Shown: positions 1 through 10,278 of the stretch, piece after piece
How the letters are laid out: every line of letters begins with the position of its first letter
Numbering within the stretch: position 1 is the first letter of the stretch
From: Micractinium sp. NFX-FRZ
Lineage: Eukaryota; Chlorophyta; Trebouxiophyceae; Chlorellales; Chlorellaceae
Assembly: GCA_029339195.1 (NCBI GenBank)
Contig: JAPTJF010000074.1
Location: 113,622 to 177,621 of the forward strand
DNA: 64,000 nt
Direction: 5' to 3'
Made by a program: the position numbers and the translations under genes
Notes under the pieces: generated by a model
Told to the model about the DNA's origin: nothing
The model's input: the letters and a program-made list of their open reading frames with translations, nothing else
Database searches by the model: none

Positions 1-1500
1 CATTCAAAACTGTACGTTGGTGGAGTGTGGGCTTTCGAGCAGAACTGTGGCCGGCCGGCCAGCAGCGGGCGGTCGACGGCGGGCGGTGCCCCAACTGGCC
101 GGGCTGCATCGCGCCTGGAGGCGCGCTTGCTGGACACCGGAGCAACCAGCAATGATGTGGGCACCGGGATCGGCCGCAAGAGAGACCCTCGACAGCGGCC
201 ACGTCGGCCAGTGCCCCCAGAAACGCAATAATTCGGGCTGACGCGCGAGTAGGCCTGCCCTGCCCCGACGGGAAGGAACTTTTTTTTGATGTGCGTGGAG
301 CGCATCCACGATGCCTGATGTGGGGAAGGTGGGTGACTCGGCAAAGCCGGAAATGGATGAAACCAGGCTTCTGGACAGCGTTTAAGGTTGCCGTGACCTC
401 AGAAACAAATTCTACGTACTAAAATTGACCATTCTAGGGAAAACAAAGTCAGAGAAACACCGCTCGCTGCCGATGCTCATGAACCTTGCCTCGGCAGGCC
501 TCATGGCAAGCTCAAAATAGACCTCGCGAGTCGCAGCACAGCGTGGCGCTAACATTTCGCTGTTTCCAGCTTCTGTGCCTTCAGCGTACAGGTCCCGTCT
601 TCGGGGTGTTGCACGAGCACGCGAATGCTGCGCGTGCTTCGGTGGCCCAAACACCGCTCTCGGCCGGATGCAAAGGCCCGCCTACTTCGTAGGGCAGGCC
701 AAAAAGGAGCAAGTTGAAGCGTCAGTAAAGTGTGAATGATGGGTCAACCGAAGAAGCCGGATGCAAACCGCAAGCGACGCAAACGTGGGCAGGATGCACC
801 GCCGGCTGTGCCCGGTGCCCGCCGGCGCTTGCACCGCCCTCGCCCGCCCAAATGCCTGTCGACACAGTGTTGCTACTTCAGCTCGTGCTACTTCATACGT
901 CAGTGTTACATAGTCTGATAGATCTCTCTAATGTACCACGCGTAATCTACAGCCACGGTCCGGTTGCTTCTTTGTACAAGCAAAAGGCAAGAGAGTGTGG
1001 GGGAGCGCTGGAGGCAGCATGATGCATGCACGATGGGTGCGGTGTGAAGGAGCAGTGCACGAGGTGATGGCTTGTGTGTGATCAAATGCTTAGATGAGGT
1101 ACTCGGATCTGTGCTGGGCGGAAGGCGAGCAGGGGGTGGTCTGGGAGAGGCATGCCATTTGGAGGCAGGCACGGCAGCTGGCAACGGGGCTGTGGGCAAC
1201 AACGGGCCCCAAATTAGCAAATGCATCTAAATGACTTCGATGGGGTGGCAAATTCACGATCCTGCCAATAAAGAGAAATAGACATCATCAACGAATCTAA
1301 AAGTCACACTGTGCAATGCATCAGCACTCAGGGCGATGGGCCACGCGGAGCGCAGCACCATCTTATTACCTTATTAATTTATGTTTGTTTTACTGGTAAG
1401 TCAGTTGGTAGACGCCTCGCGCCAACGCCGGCGCCGACGCACGCTTTCAGGACGGTCTCTCTACGTGGCGCCGTAACCGGTGCTGCCCGCATGGACCCGC
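1..1500. other. no gene recognised
   Basis: No reading frame in this stretch has a recognisable domain, a convincing splice pattern or a sensible length; the open frames are short and overlap on both strands. It lies 3' of the minus-strand oxidoreductase gene and probably holds its 3' UTR. The nearest TTACA (TGTAA on the minus strand) is at 906-910, about 590 nt past that stop. A neighbouring gene to the left, outside the window, cannot be excluded. Confidence 0.5.
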
Positions 1501-1891
1501 TCAGCTGTCCCAAATAGCACCAAAAGAGGGCACCCCCACCGCCTGGCAGCCGCGCACGACAGAGTAGGTGAGCGGCAGGTTGGCGACAATGAACCTGCGG
1601 GTGGGGTGGTATGGGTTGGGAGGAGGGGGGTGGGCGGCGAGTGGGGTTGGGAGACCGCTGTGAAGGTGATGCGTGGCTGCCGGGTGGGCCAGGAAGGCCG
1701 GCAGGATAGGGCAGGGCAGGGCAGGGCGGGCGATGCAGGCCGCCTGAGGACATGCAATCGGCAGGCAGGCAGGCAGGCAGGCAGGCAGCGACAGAGCTCG
1801 GCAGCCCAGCCGCACAGCGCCCTCACATTGCCTCTGCATTCTCCTTCTTCACCGCCTTGAGTGTGAGCGCCACGACATCTGGGCGGCCCTG

Positions 1892-1923
<32 letters not shown>

Positions 1924-4900
1924 CGAGCTGGTACACCGTCACTGTCCCGACAGTGGGCACGCGCTGGCAGCAACATCATGTGCCACCAGCCTGACAGGCA
2001 AGAGGCAGCGGGCGGCAGGCCGCAGGTAGCCATGGCAGCAGCAGGTGCATGCACGCACTCAGGGCAAGCAGCACAAGTGCTGCCCCTTGGCGACCCGGTG
2101 CCCACGGCCTGTGGGGAACTGATGGCCGATTGGGCCGTGCCCTCACCTCGATTGAGGTGTCGTGAATCCAGAGCTTGCCGGCAGCCGCCAGGTTGTCCTC
2201 CAAAGTCTTCTTGACTCCACCAAAGCTCTCAGGCCTGCGTGGATGGCGGCAGCGGGAAAGCACAGCATGAGCATGGGTGCAGGGGATGCAGGCGCCAGCA
2301 CAGTACCGTCTTGCACCCAGATGCGAGTCTGTCTCAGGGAGGCAGGGCAGGCGGGGCAGGCTCTGCAAGCACAGGTGCAGGCAGACAGGCAAGCGGGCAG
2401 GCGGGGCAGGCTCTGCAAGCACAGGTGCAGGCAGACAGGCAAGCGGGCAGGCGCGCAAGCGGGTTACTGGGTTGCCGAGGGTGCAGACGACAGGCTGAGG
2501 CATGATGGAACGAACACCACCAACACATTTCCGCCCTGACCTGTTGCAGATCCACAGCACGAAGATGGAGGGCGAGGTGCGCTGCAGCACGCAGGGCAGC
2601 ACGGGGGCGATGCCTGCACCCGAGGCCACCAGGACTGTTCGGTCCCACATGCGCGTCTGGTACATGAAGCCTGTAAGCAGGATAAGCGAGGGGATAGGGC
2701 GAGGCAGGTGGTGGGCAGGGCGATGTAGGGGGTGAACAGGACCAAGAGGCAGCCAGGATAGTGGTGCGCATGCGTGTCCGGCACATGTCGCTTCAGCCAC
2801 CCAGCCCGGAGGGAGCTCTGCTGGCAGCTGCTTTGCAGGGCAGCTGAATTTGTTGGTAGCTGCTAGCGTAGGAAGCGTACTCTGTTGCAAGTGGATGCTG
2901 TTGTAGGCAGCTGCCAGGCAGGGCCTGATGTTGCGGGCAGCTGGCTTGTTTGGGCAGCTGGTTGTGTTGAGGGACTCACCAGGGGCACGGATGAGGCGCA
3001 CGTAGCAGTGCATGGTCTGGTCGTCGTTCTTGAGCTGCGAGGCCTCCCGGATGCGCTCCTTGGTCCAGTCACCCGCCGGCGCGATGAACATGCTGTGCTG
3101 GCTGCCTGCGGGGCGGGAGCAGGGGGCGGCGGGCAGGGGGTGGAATCAGGTGTGTGTGTGTCGGATATTTGGCCAGCTTGCCTGGCACTGCAATGCTGAC
3201 TGCGGCCCAGAATGCCGTCGGGGGAACAAGTGCAGATGGGGCGCGACCGCTGCGATGGGCAGCACGGAGCACCAGGCGCACACACACGCATGCACGCGCA
3301 CCTTCTGCGGTGCCGTCGCGCTCGCCGCTGACTGCCGCAAACGAGTGCCAGTCTCCCCACCACTTGCTGGCGATGCGGCCAGCAGTGCCGGCGGGTGCGT
3401 GCCCCGGGAAGCCGCTCAGCACGAGGCAGGAGCGCGGGTCAGGCACGATGGCAGCCACGCGCCGCCGGCGCACAAACAACCTGCAGAGAGCGGAACGGGA
3501 GAGGCGGTCGGGGTGTGTTAGGGTGACAGCAGGGAGAGGGGTTGGGGGTTGCAGGCAGACAAAGGGAAAAGGCAGCGCACCCGGCTAAGGCCCCGCTCAG
3601 CTGCTGCTGCTTGCAGCACCACCTGCTGTGCACCTGTAAGCAGCCCTGTGCTGAGCCTGCTGCCCCAGGCCGGCAGGGTGCCTCCTCGCCTCCCCACCAC
3701 CGCCCGCTGCTGCCAGCGACTGCCTAGGTGCCCGCTCACCAGGGGAGGAAGACGAGGAACGTGATGAGCAGCACACACCACAGGTCTGCCTGCCGCGCCA
3801 GCACGGCCCCAGCGCTGCTGGTGTGCTGCAGCGGCTGCCCATGCGCGTCGTAGCGCCCAAAGAAGGCGGCTGCGGCCCAGATGTGCACCCAGGTGGCGGC
3901 CACCAGGCTCCAGCCGAGGTATCGGTGGGTCAGCTCAAAGGTGTTGTGGTGGCGGTGCCTGCAAGCGACGAGGCGGGGCAGCGGCACAGGCTGCTTGAAG
4001 GGCATGCAAGCTGGGGCGGAACCACCCCTGGGGCTTGCAGGCCTTGGACGGGCAGAATGGCACGTCCTCTGTCTCCCTGCGGGACAAGAACCTGCAGCAC
4101 AGCAGCACAGCAGGCGTAGCAGGCAAAGCAGCATGGCAGGCACAACAGGCATAGCAGGCACCACACCAAACACCTGACAGCGGGGATGGCCAGCACCAGC
4201 ATGACCGCCAAGCAGAGGAGGATGAGGATGGCGGTGAGGGAGGAGAGCACGCCCAGGGGCAGGGATGTGAAGCCGGGCCCCTTCGTGGGCAGCAGCCACC
4301 ACTGGAGTGCATACCTGCGCATGCGGGTGGGGGAAGGGGTGCTCAGCGCACGGATCAGCTTGCTGCACGTGTCGGGGAGGCAAGGGGAGCGAACCACAAG
4401 CAGCTGCAACGCAGATGATGGGTGGAAGCAGCTGGGCAGTGCAGCTGGCACCAGGCGCTGCCGAGGCTTGGAAAACATGCAAGTGCCCCCTGCTGTGCAG
4501 CGCCCTAGCAGCAGCTGCCAGTCACACGGCAGGCTGCATCCGGTAGCGAGGCAGCCTGCTTGAATCTATCCATGCACCCCTCCCCGCTTGCCCACTCACA
4601 CGCACTGCCAGAGGAAGCCGGCCAGTGCGCAGCCTGAGTGCAGGGCGCCGGGGGCGTGGAAGGGGACGCGGGACAGCCAGAGGCGCACGGCGGGGGGCGC
4701 ATTGCGGCCGAGCTTGCAGATGAGGTAATGGAAGGCCATGACAAAGAGCTCGGAGCGCATGAGGACTGAGATGGAGAGGACGATGAGGCCGACGCTGCCG
4801 GCGTTCAGGCGGCCCAGAGGGATCACGTCTGCAGGCGGGGCAGGGTGGGGGGTGAGGGGTAGGGCGGGAGGGAGGCCAGGGGAGCGGGTGAGTGAGGCAA

Positions 4901-6054
4901 AGTTTGCAGGCCACGCTGCTTGCATGGGGACTGGGCCCTCGGGGCAGGTGGGAGGACGCAGCCGCACAACGGCAGCCGCACGCGGGGTGGCGGGGTGGCA
5001 GCGCGGGCGCGGGTGCCGCCCGCTGCGGCACTCTTTTGGCGGCCACGAATGCTACCTGCAACCTGATCTGTCGCAGCCTAGGACGCACCCACTCGCCCCC
5101 AGGCGTGCATCTCAGGCACAACCTTGTGCCGGAGGTGCCCCCTGGCAGCACGCACGGCTGTGGCAGGCACCTGCCAGCGTGAGCTGACAGGGGCAGGGCA
5201 GGCAGCGGCAGGCAGGCAGGGCTCACCGCAGGTGGTGAGGGCGATGAAGAGGACGTTGGCGAGGAGGGCCAGGCAAAAGAACATGTGGTATAGCAGTACA
5301 TGCTCCTTCAGGCCGGGGCTCTTGGCTGCATGGGGTGGGTGCATCGGGAGCTGAGCCGTTGGGGGGTGGAGGGGTGGAGCGGGGACGGCACAGTGCCAGC
5401 AAAGACATGGCATGGCCGTGCACGCGGCAGCAGCGGTTTGCCAGCAGGGCAAGGCGGCTGCGCAGTCTTCCTTTACACCTTCCCTGCCAACGCGCCCCAC
5501 CCATGCCCACAGCGCTCACCCGCCTCCAGCTCTTCTGGCTCCAGCTTGACGCCATGCTCCTCGCTGAAGGTGCGCCGCACGTCCCGCCCCTGCGATGCCT
5601 CCTCCGCATCAAGCTTCCCGGCCTCAACATCGGTGGCACTGTGGCCTGCGCCGCATGCAGTGTCCTTCCTAGCATTCTGCAGGCAGGCAAAGAATTAAGT
5701 TAGCAGGCAAGAGCCGATGATGTACCAGTGACGGCTGCCGGCAGCCCCGCCGCCAGCTACTGCCCCCGGCGCTGATGCTCAGCTGCCGGTTGCATCCGCC
5801 TTGGATTCAACATCGTGGTAATCACGAAAATTAACTATGAGCCTGCGTCGCGGCTGAGGCGTTGCTTCGCCCGGCAGCATCATCCCCGTGCTGACCTCAA
5901 CTCCCACAGACTCCAGCGATTGCAGGGACACGGCGTTCAAAGACGAGGCGCTGCCATTGGGGCCGCCAAACCCCTCCGGCGAGGTTCTGGCGCAAAGGGC
6001 TGGCAGCCGAAGCCAGCTTGGCAGGTTGCGGCGGGCAATTGGAGTGTCTCCCAT
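1501..6054 (-). CDS. TmpA / NRPS-like-type membrane oxidoreductase
   Basis: Spliced gene. Exons in reading order: 6054 to about 5800 (first donor not resolved), 5676-5520, 5325-5227, 4828-4600, 4314-4174, 3958-3740, 3480-3302, 3105-2980, 2670-2541, 2234-2147, 1888-1827, 1594-1501. Exons 2-12 join in frame to 507 residues. Four or five hydrophobic segments (exons 3-6) are followed by FELTHRYLGW, then a soluble reductase half with DWHSFA (FAD-binding type), VLVASGAGIAP (nucleotide-binding loop), GRPDVVAL and a C-terminus VPSFGAIWDS. This order and the last motif match fungal TmpA and the C-terminal region of NRPS-like adenylating proteins, a ferric-reductase-like fold with FAD/NAD(P) binding. 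Here it stands alone, without an adenylation domain. The start at 6054 is the first ATG in frame; the longer frame opens on TTG. Electron donor, acceptor and membrane are unknown. Confidence 0.72.
1761..1924. repeat. two (GGCA)n tracts flanking exon 11
   Basis: Perfect GGCA tetranucleotide runs occupy about 1761-1788 and 1891-1924. They sit in the introns on either side of the short exon 1888-1827 of the minus-strand oxidoreductase. Read on that strand they are TGCC runs, and the run at 1891-1924 leads directly into the CTGCAG acceptor of that exon. Confidence 0.85.
2351..2450. repeat. perfect 50-bp tandem repeat in an intron
   Basis: Bases 2351-2400 and 2401-2450 are identical by eye. The repeat lies in the intron between exons 2670-2541 and 2234-2147 of the minus-strand oxidoreductase. 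Its perfect identity points to a recent duplication. Confidence 0.9.
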
Positions 6055-7868
6055 CGCGCACAGTCCCGAAATGCTTATATCTGCGCTCAAACAGCGCTGG
6101 ATGCGAGCGAGTGAATTGCGGCGGTACCAGCGACAGAAGGTCGTCTGTCAACACATGACGTGCACTGTTCGGTCTGGGGAGAGCTTGCCAAAGCTTGCTG
6201 CGCTATTTGCAACGTGCAAAAAGCGGCAGTGAATAACTGGTGACACCCAGGCGCCTGGCGCCCGCACCTTATGACATGCCAACCGGGGGCAGCTGGCATG
6301 TGCCTGCAGGTTCGAGGCCACTTCCCTGCCCGAGTTCGCCGCGTTCCTGTCGCTCCAGCTGGCGTCACGGGAGCCATAGATGCTTGGAGACAAGGTAACG
6401 GGGCCCGGTGGAGGAGCTCTTGGGAAGGCCGATCCGAGGTGGATGCAGGGATGAGTGGCCAGGATGCATGCCTGCTCATGCACCCAGCTTCCTGCAGTAC
6501 CCACACCCCTGGAGGCTTGCTTGCTGTGCCCGCATGCCGGGTTCTTGACAGCCTAACACCTCCACAACTTGTAATTCTGTTTCCCCGGTGACCTCCGTGC
6601 CAAGCGTAGGCGAGTATCCCCATGCGCCAGGTGGCAGCCTTCTTGGCCACACGCTCCCCCCCATGCCCCACCAGCCACTGGCAGCTTGCACTTCCACAGT
6701 GCTGGTAATAGTGCAGCACAGCATCAGCTGTGCACCTCACCACCTAGTCAGAGATCTGTGGATCGCGAACGTCACCACATCACATCCCCATCCAAGCGAT
6801 CGCATCGCCCCACCGGCGGATCCGACCTCACAGAACGAATCCCGCCCTGTGCGCTGCCAACAAGGTGGGGGTGGGGGTGCGAGGCCCGGCTGGTGCACCA
6901 TGCCAGCATCTGGTTTGCTCGCACCTCGTTGCTATCCACGGTGCTCTGGGACTGCCAGGATGTCACGGAGAATCTGGCCACAGGGAAGCTTGCCAGAATG
7001 CCTTCAAGCCGTCCCTCCGGCACGGTCGGGCTGCGGAAAGTCGCCATCTGCATTGCACGGCAGGGGCAGGGTTGCAGGGGCTGGTGTAAGAGCTGCAAGC
7101 CTCAAATTTTGCCACGGTCAATGGACAATGAAAGGGCTGAACAAAGCTGGAGGCAGCCAGTGCCCAGCTACGTTCCACAGGGTGCAACTAGCACTGCCTG
7201 CACGTATGTTCACAGGCCAACACTCGGCCTCCACTGCTATAGCCCGGTGGAGAGCCTCACAGGCTGGGTTTGGTGACAGGAAACAGGAAACCTCGGAGCT
7301 CGAAACCGCCGGAACAGAGGGACAACTGGTGTGTACATTGGCAGTCCTGGGCAGGCGGTTAAGAGCCTCCCAACTTGGGCGGGTAGGTTCCTGCCTAGCG
7401 AAGGTACTACCTGGTACCACGGCACCGACAGGTTCCTGCAGCTGCACCTTGGTTGGGCAGCCGGCGCCGGGCATTTGTGCGCACAGCACGTGTTGTTTGA
7501 TTGTTTGGCCGTTTACCGCCAGCCACCCCTGCCTGCGCAGCCCACCGCCTGGTCGGAGTCGGCGCTGCCCACCCGCAGTGTGCCGCCGCTGTACCCAACA
7601 GCCCACAATGCGCAGCAGTGCACAGGCAATTGCAGCCCTGCGAGTAATCATTGGAGATAATAACACTGCTGCCAGCACATCCACATGCCATGTTTTGTCA
7701 GTGATGTGCCAAGCCCACCCCCGCCGTCAGCAGCGCGCCTGCCCGCCCGCCTGGCGCCGCCCAATGGGACCTCTCCTGTTTCGGACTCATCCGGCCGGCC
7801 CTCCATATCGCGCGTGTGCTCAGCAGTCTGAAAGCGCGAGGGGTGCTGCAGCCACGAGACCGCCGAAA
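6055..7868. other. divergent intergenic region
   Basis: About 1.8 kb separates the start of the minus-strand oxidoreductase from the start of the plus-strand D27-like gene, so both promoters should lie here. No domain or clean exon was recognised. One plus-strand frame stays open from about 6588 into D27 exon 1, but its translation upstream of 7869 looks like non-coding GC-rich sequence. Confidence 0.5.
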
Positions 7869-9656
7869 ATGGCAACTTGCTGCTGCCTACAGCGCCCCGC
7901 AGCGGCCCGCTTGGCCGTCCAAGAACGCAGCGCCCACCCTCGCCGAAGACACGCGGTTCACGCCGCGGCAGCTGCGGCGAGCGAGCCGGTCCGGCCACAG
8001 CAGGGGGGCCTGGTGGCGGCGGGCCCCGCCTCCCCGCCGCCCGACTACTCGTCTATTGATGCGCAGCCGCTCAACCGCGTTGTGTACAGTCTCTTCAGGC
8101 GGCGCATGGTGGAAGCCATCGGCAGCGACTCGCAGCTTGAAGGGTGCGAGGGGTCGCTGGGGCGCTGAGCCCACGACGGCAGTGCGCTCGTGCCTACCTG
8201 GCGCCCGTGCAGGAGGAAAGCCCCCTTCCGGCTGCACATGCACCTGGGTGCAGGCATGCACGCCAATACGCCCTGATGCCTCGCTCACCCGCGCACCCAC
8301 CCACCCACCCGCCCATCCCCCTCAACGCCTGCTCCCATCCCTCCCTCCCTCCCTCCCTGCAGGTATGATGCCATCATCGACCTGACACGCCGCCTGAACG
8401 CGATGCACGCCACGCCGCAGGGCACGCAGGAAACCACCGTCGGCATCCTGCGCTCCCTCTTCCCCGCTTGGCTGCCCGGCGCATTCTCCGTCATGTTTTC
8501 AAGACCCATGCCCACCCTGTCGTGCCAGGTGGGGTGAGGCGGGGTGGGGCAGGGCAGCGGGAGCGCTGGCTGGTGGGGCGTGATGGTGGCATTGGCGCCC
8601 TGCCCAGCAGCCTGTATAAGGAGTGCAGTAAGTGGTGCAGTGCGCCCCGCCCTTGGTTCTGCGGCCCACCCCCGGGCCCCCTCGACCCATGCCCTGTGCA
8701 CTCGCCTCCTCCCACCCCTCTCTTCGCCAGCTCAACGCCTGGGCCACCTGGCTGACCTGCCAGTGGCTGATGGGGGAGTGCGAGGTGAACGACGTGGAGA
8801 TCGATGGCGGGCGGGTGGGCGCCGGGCACGGCGTGCTCGTCAAGCGGTGCGTGCGCCTGGCTGGCCGGCTGGCTGGCTGGCCGGGGGTGGCTGGCACTGG
8901 CCTGACGGGCTGCCCTGCTTCCCATGTCCCGGCTCCGTCTGCACCTGCACCGCATGCCCTGCAATTGAGCAAGATGGCCGCGCTGCCTCGCCCCGCCTCC
9001 CGCCACAGCATGCAGACATGCCACCCCGCCCCGCCCCGCCCCGCAGGTGCCGCTACCTGGAGGAGGCTGGCTGCGCCTCTGTGTGCCTCAACTCGTGCAA
9101 GGTGCCCACCCAGGCCTTCTTTGCCCGCCACATGGGCCTGCCCCTGGAGATGAAGCCAAACTACGACGACTTCTCCTGCCAGTTCAGGTGGGGCTTGTGG
9201 GTGGCCCCTACTTTGGTTGATTTTAATGTGGAGGTGGGGTGGGTGGGGGCAGAGTGGGGGCGGCTGTCGTGCGGTACGGATGCAGATGGCCCTTGAACTG
9301 AACCCAAAGCGCAACGAATGTTGGGGCACGTGGGGGGCCCTGCCCATGCCAACTTGGATTTGGAAGACGAGGGAGGGATGATGGGTTGATGGGGTGGCAC
9401 AAAGGCAGGGTTAATCCGTTCATGCATAAGCCGTGCCTTGCCCCACGCTGCGCTGCTCCTGCCTGCCCTCACTGCCCCCGCCCCTCCCGTGCTCCCCCGC
9501 AGCTTTGGCAAGACGCCGCCCCCAGAGGCGGAAGACCCCGCCTTTGCCACCCCCTGCTTCCAAAAGTGCCCCACTGCACGGCGACCAAGCGAGGCAGCAG
9601 CGGGGCCAGCGGCCGCGGCGGAACGCTGCCACAACGTTGAGCCGAATGCGCCCTGA
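7869..9656 (+). CDS. D27: D27-like beta-carotene isomerase, plastid-targeted
   Basis: Five exons: 7869-8143, 8363-8528, 8731-8846, 9047-9187, 9503-9656; they sum to 284 codons (283 residues). The DUF4033/DWARF27 region is clear. It has CRYLEEAGCASVCLNSCK, then VPTQAFFARHMGLPLEM, then DDFSCQFSFG and a final EDPAF...PCFQKCP, with the conserved cysteines of the family. D27 is an iron-containing plastid enzyme that isomerises all-trans and 9-cis beta-carotene at the entry to strigolactone synthesis; D27-like paralogues act on related carotenoids. The first ~45 residues after ATG 7869 are rich in Ala, Arg and Pro with few acids, consistent with a chloroplast transit peptide. Which paralogue this is, and its substrate, cannot be told here. 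A CTCC-rich run precedes the exon 2 acceptor. Confidence 0.88.
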
Positions 9657-10278
9657 GCGGGTGATGTAGGATGGCTTGACAGTCGTGCGCACGCCTGCCG
9701 CCTGCTATCTCCTTTCGTAATCATCTGACCCGACCTGCCACCTGCCAGATTTGTTTCCGGGTTCCTATTTAATAAATTGTGGTGACAACTTGCTAATGAA
9801 GCAGGAGCTGGCTTGGAGCGGCATCTGTTGGGGGCCTGTTGAGCTGCCGCCAAGTTGTTCGTGCCTGTGATGTACCAGGTGGCCACCCGGACCCTTCTGC
9901 CGTGAGGGCCTACCCCTTGACCCAGAATGGTCCGACAGTGAGAAGGCGCCTTTGGTAAACGGCTGCCCTCCAAATGTGCCAAGAGAACCAGAGGGGCGCC
10001 GCCGGCCCCGCTGCGCCGCGCTGTGCCGCCCATGCAGGGGTTTTGCTCAGGGGGCAGGGGCTCATCGGCACTGTGCCGCGCACACCCCACCCAATAGCCC
10101 ACTTCCCCGAGTCGTTGGCAGCGGCCTCAGTGTCGCTGCGTGTGCCTCCCGCCCCTTGGCGCCCTGCGTCCCGCCACGGCTTGGAGCCAGTGTGATCGTC
10201 AGCCGCAAGTGGAGGGTCACCCCCTGAGACCTGTCCGCTCTCTCCACCCCCTCTTCCAGCGCGGCAGCACTGCCAGCC
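9657..10278. other. intergenic, D27 3' UTR and HDAC promoter
   Basis: About 620 bp between two plus-strand genes. A short AT-richer patch lies near 9764-9780. No TGTAA was seen downstream of the D27 stop. No gene was recognised. Confidence 0.5.

Noticed and set aside
732..1022. Short basic frames near 732-1022 considered as a small gene
   Set aside because: Overlapping frames compete, none has splice support, and composition explains them.
6588..8168. 526-codon open frame on the plus strand
   Set aside because: Only its last part (from ATG 7869) is D27 exon 1. The upstream translation has no domain features and looks like GC-rich sequence lacking stops by chance.
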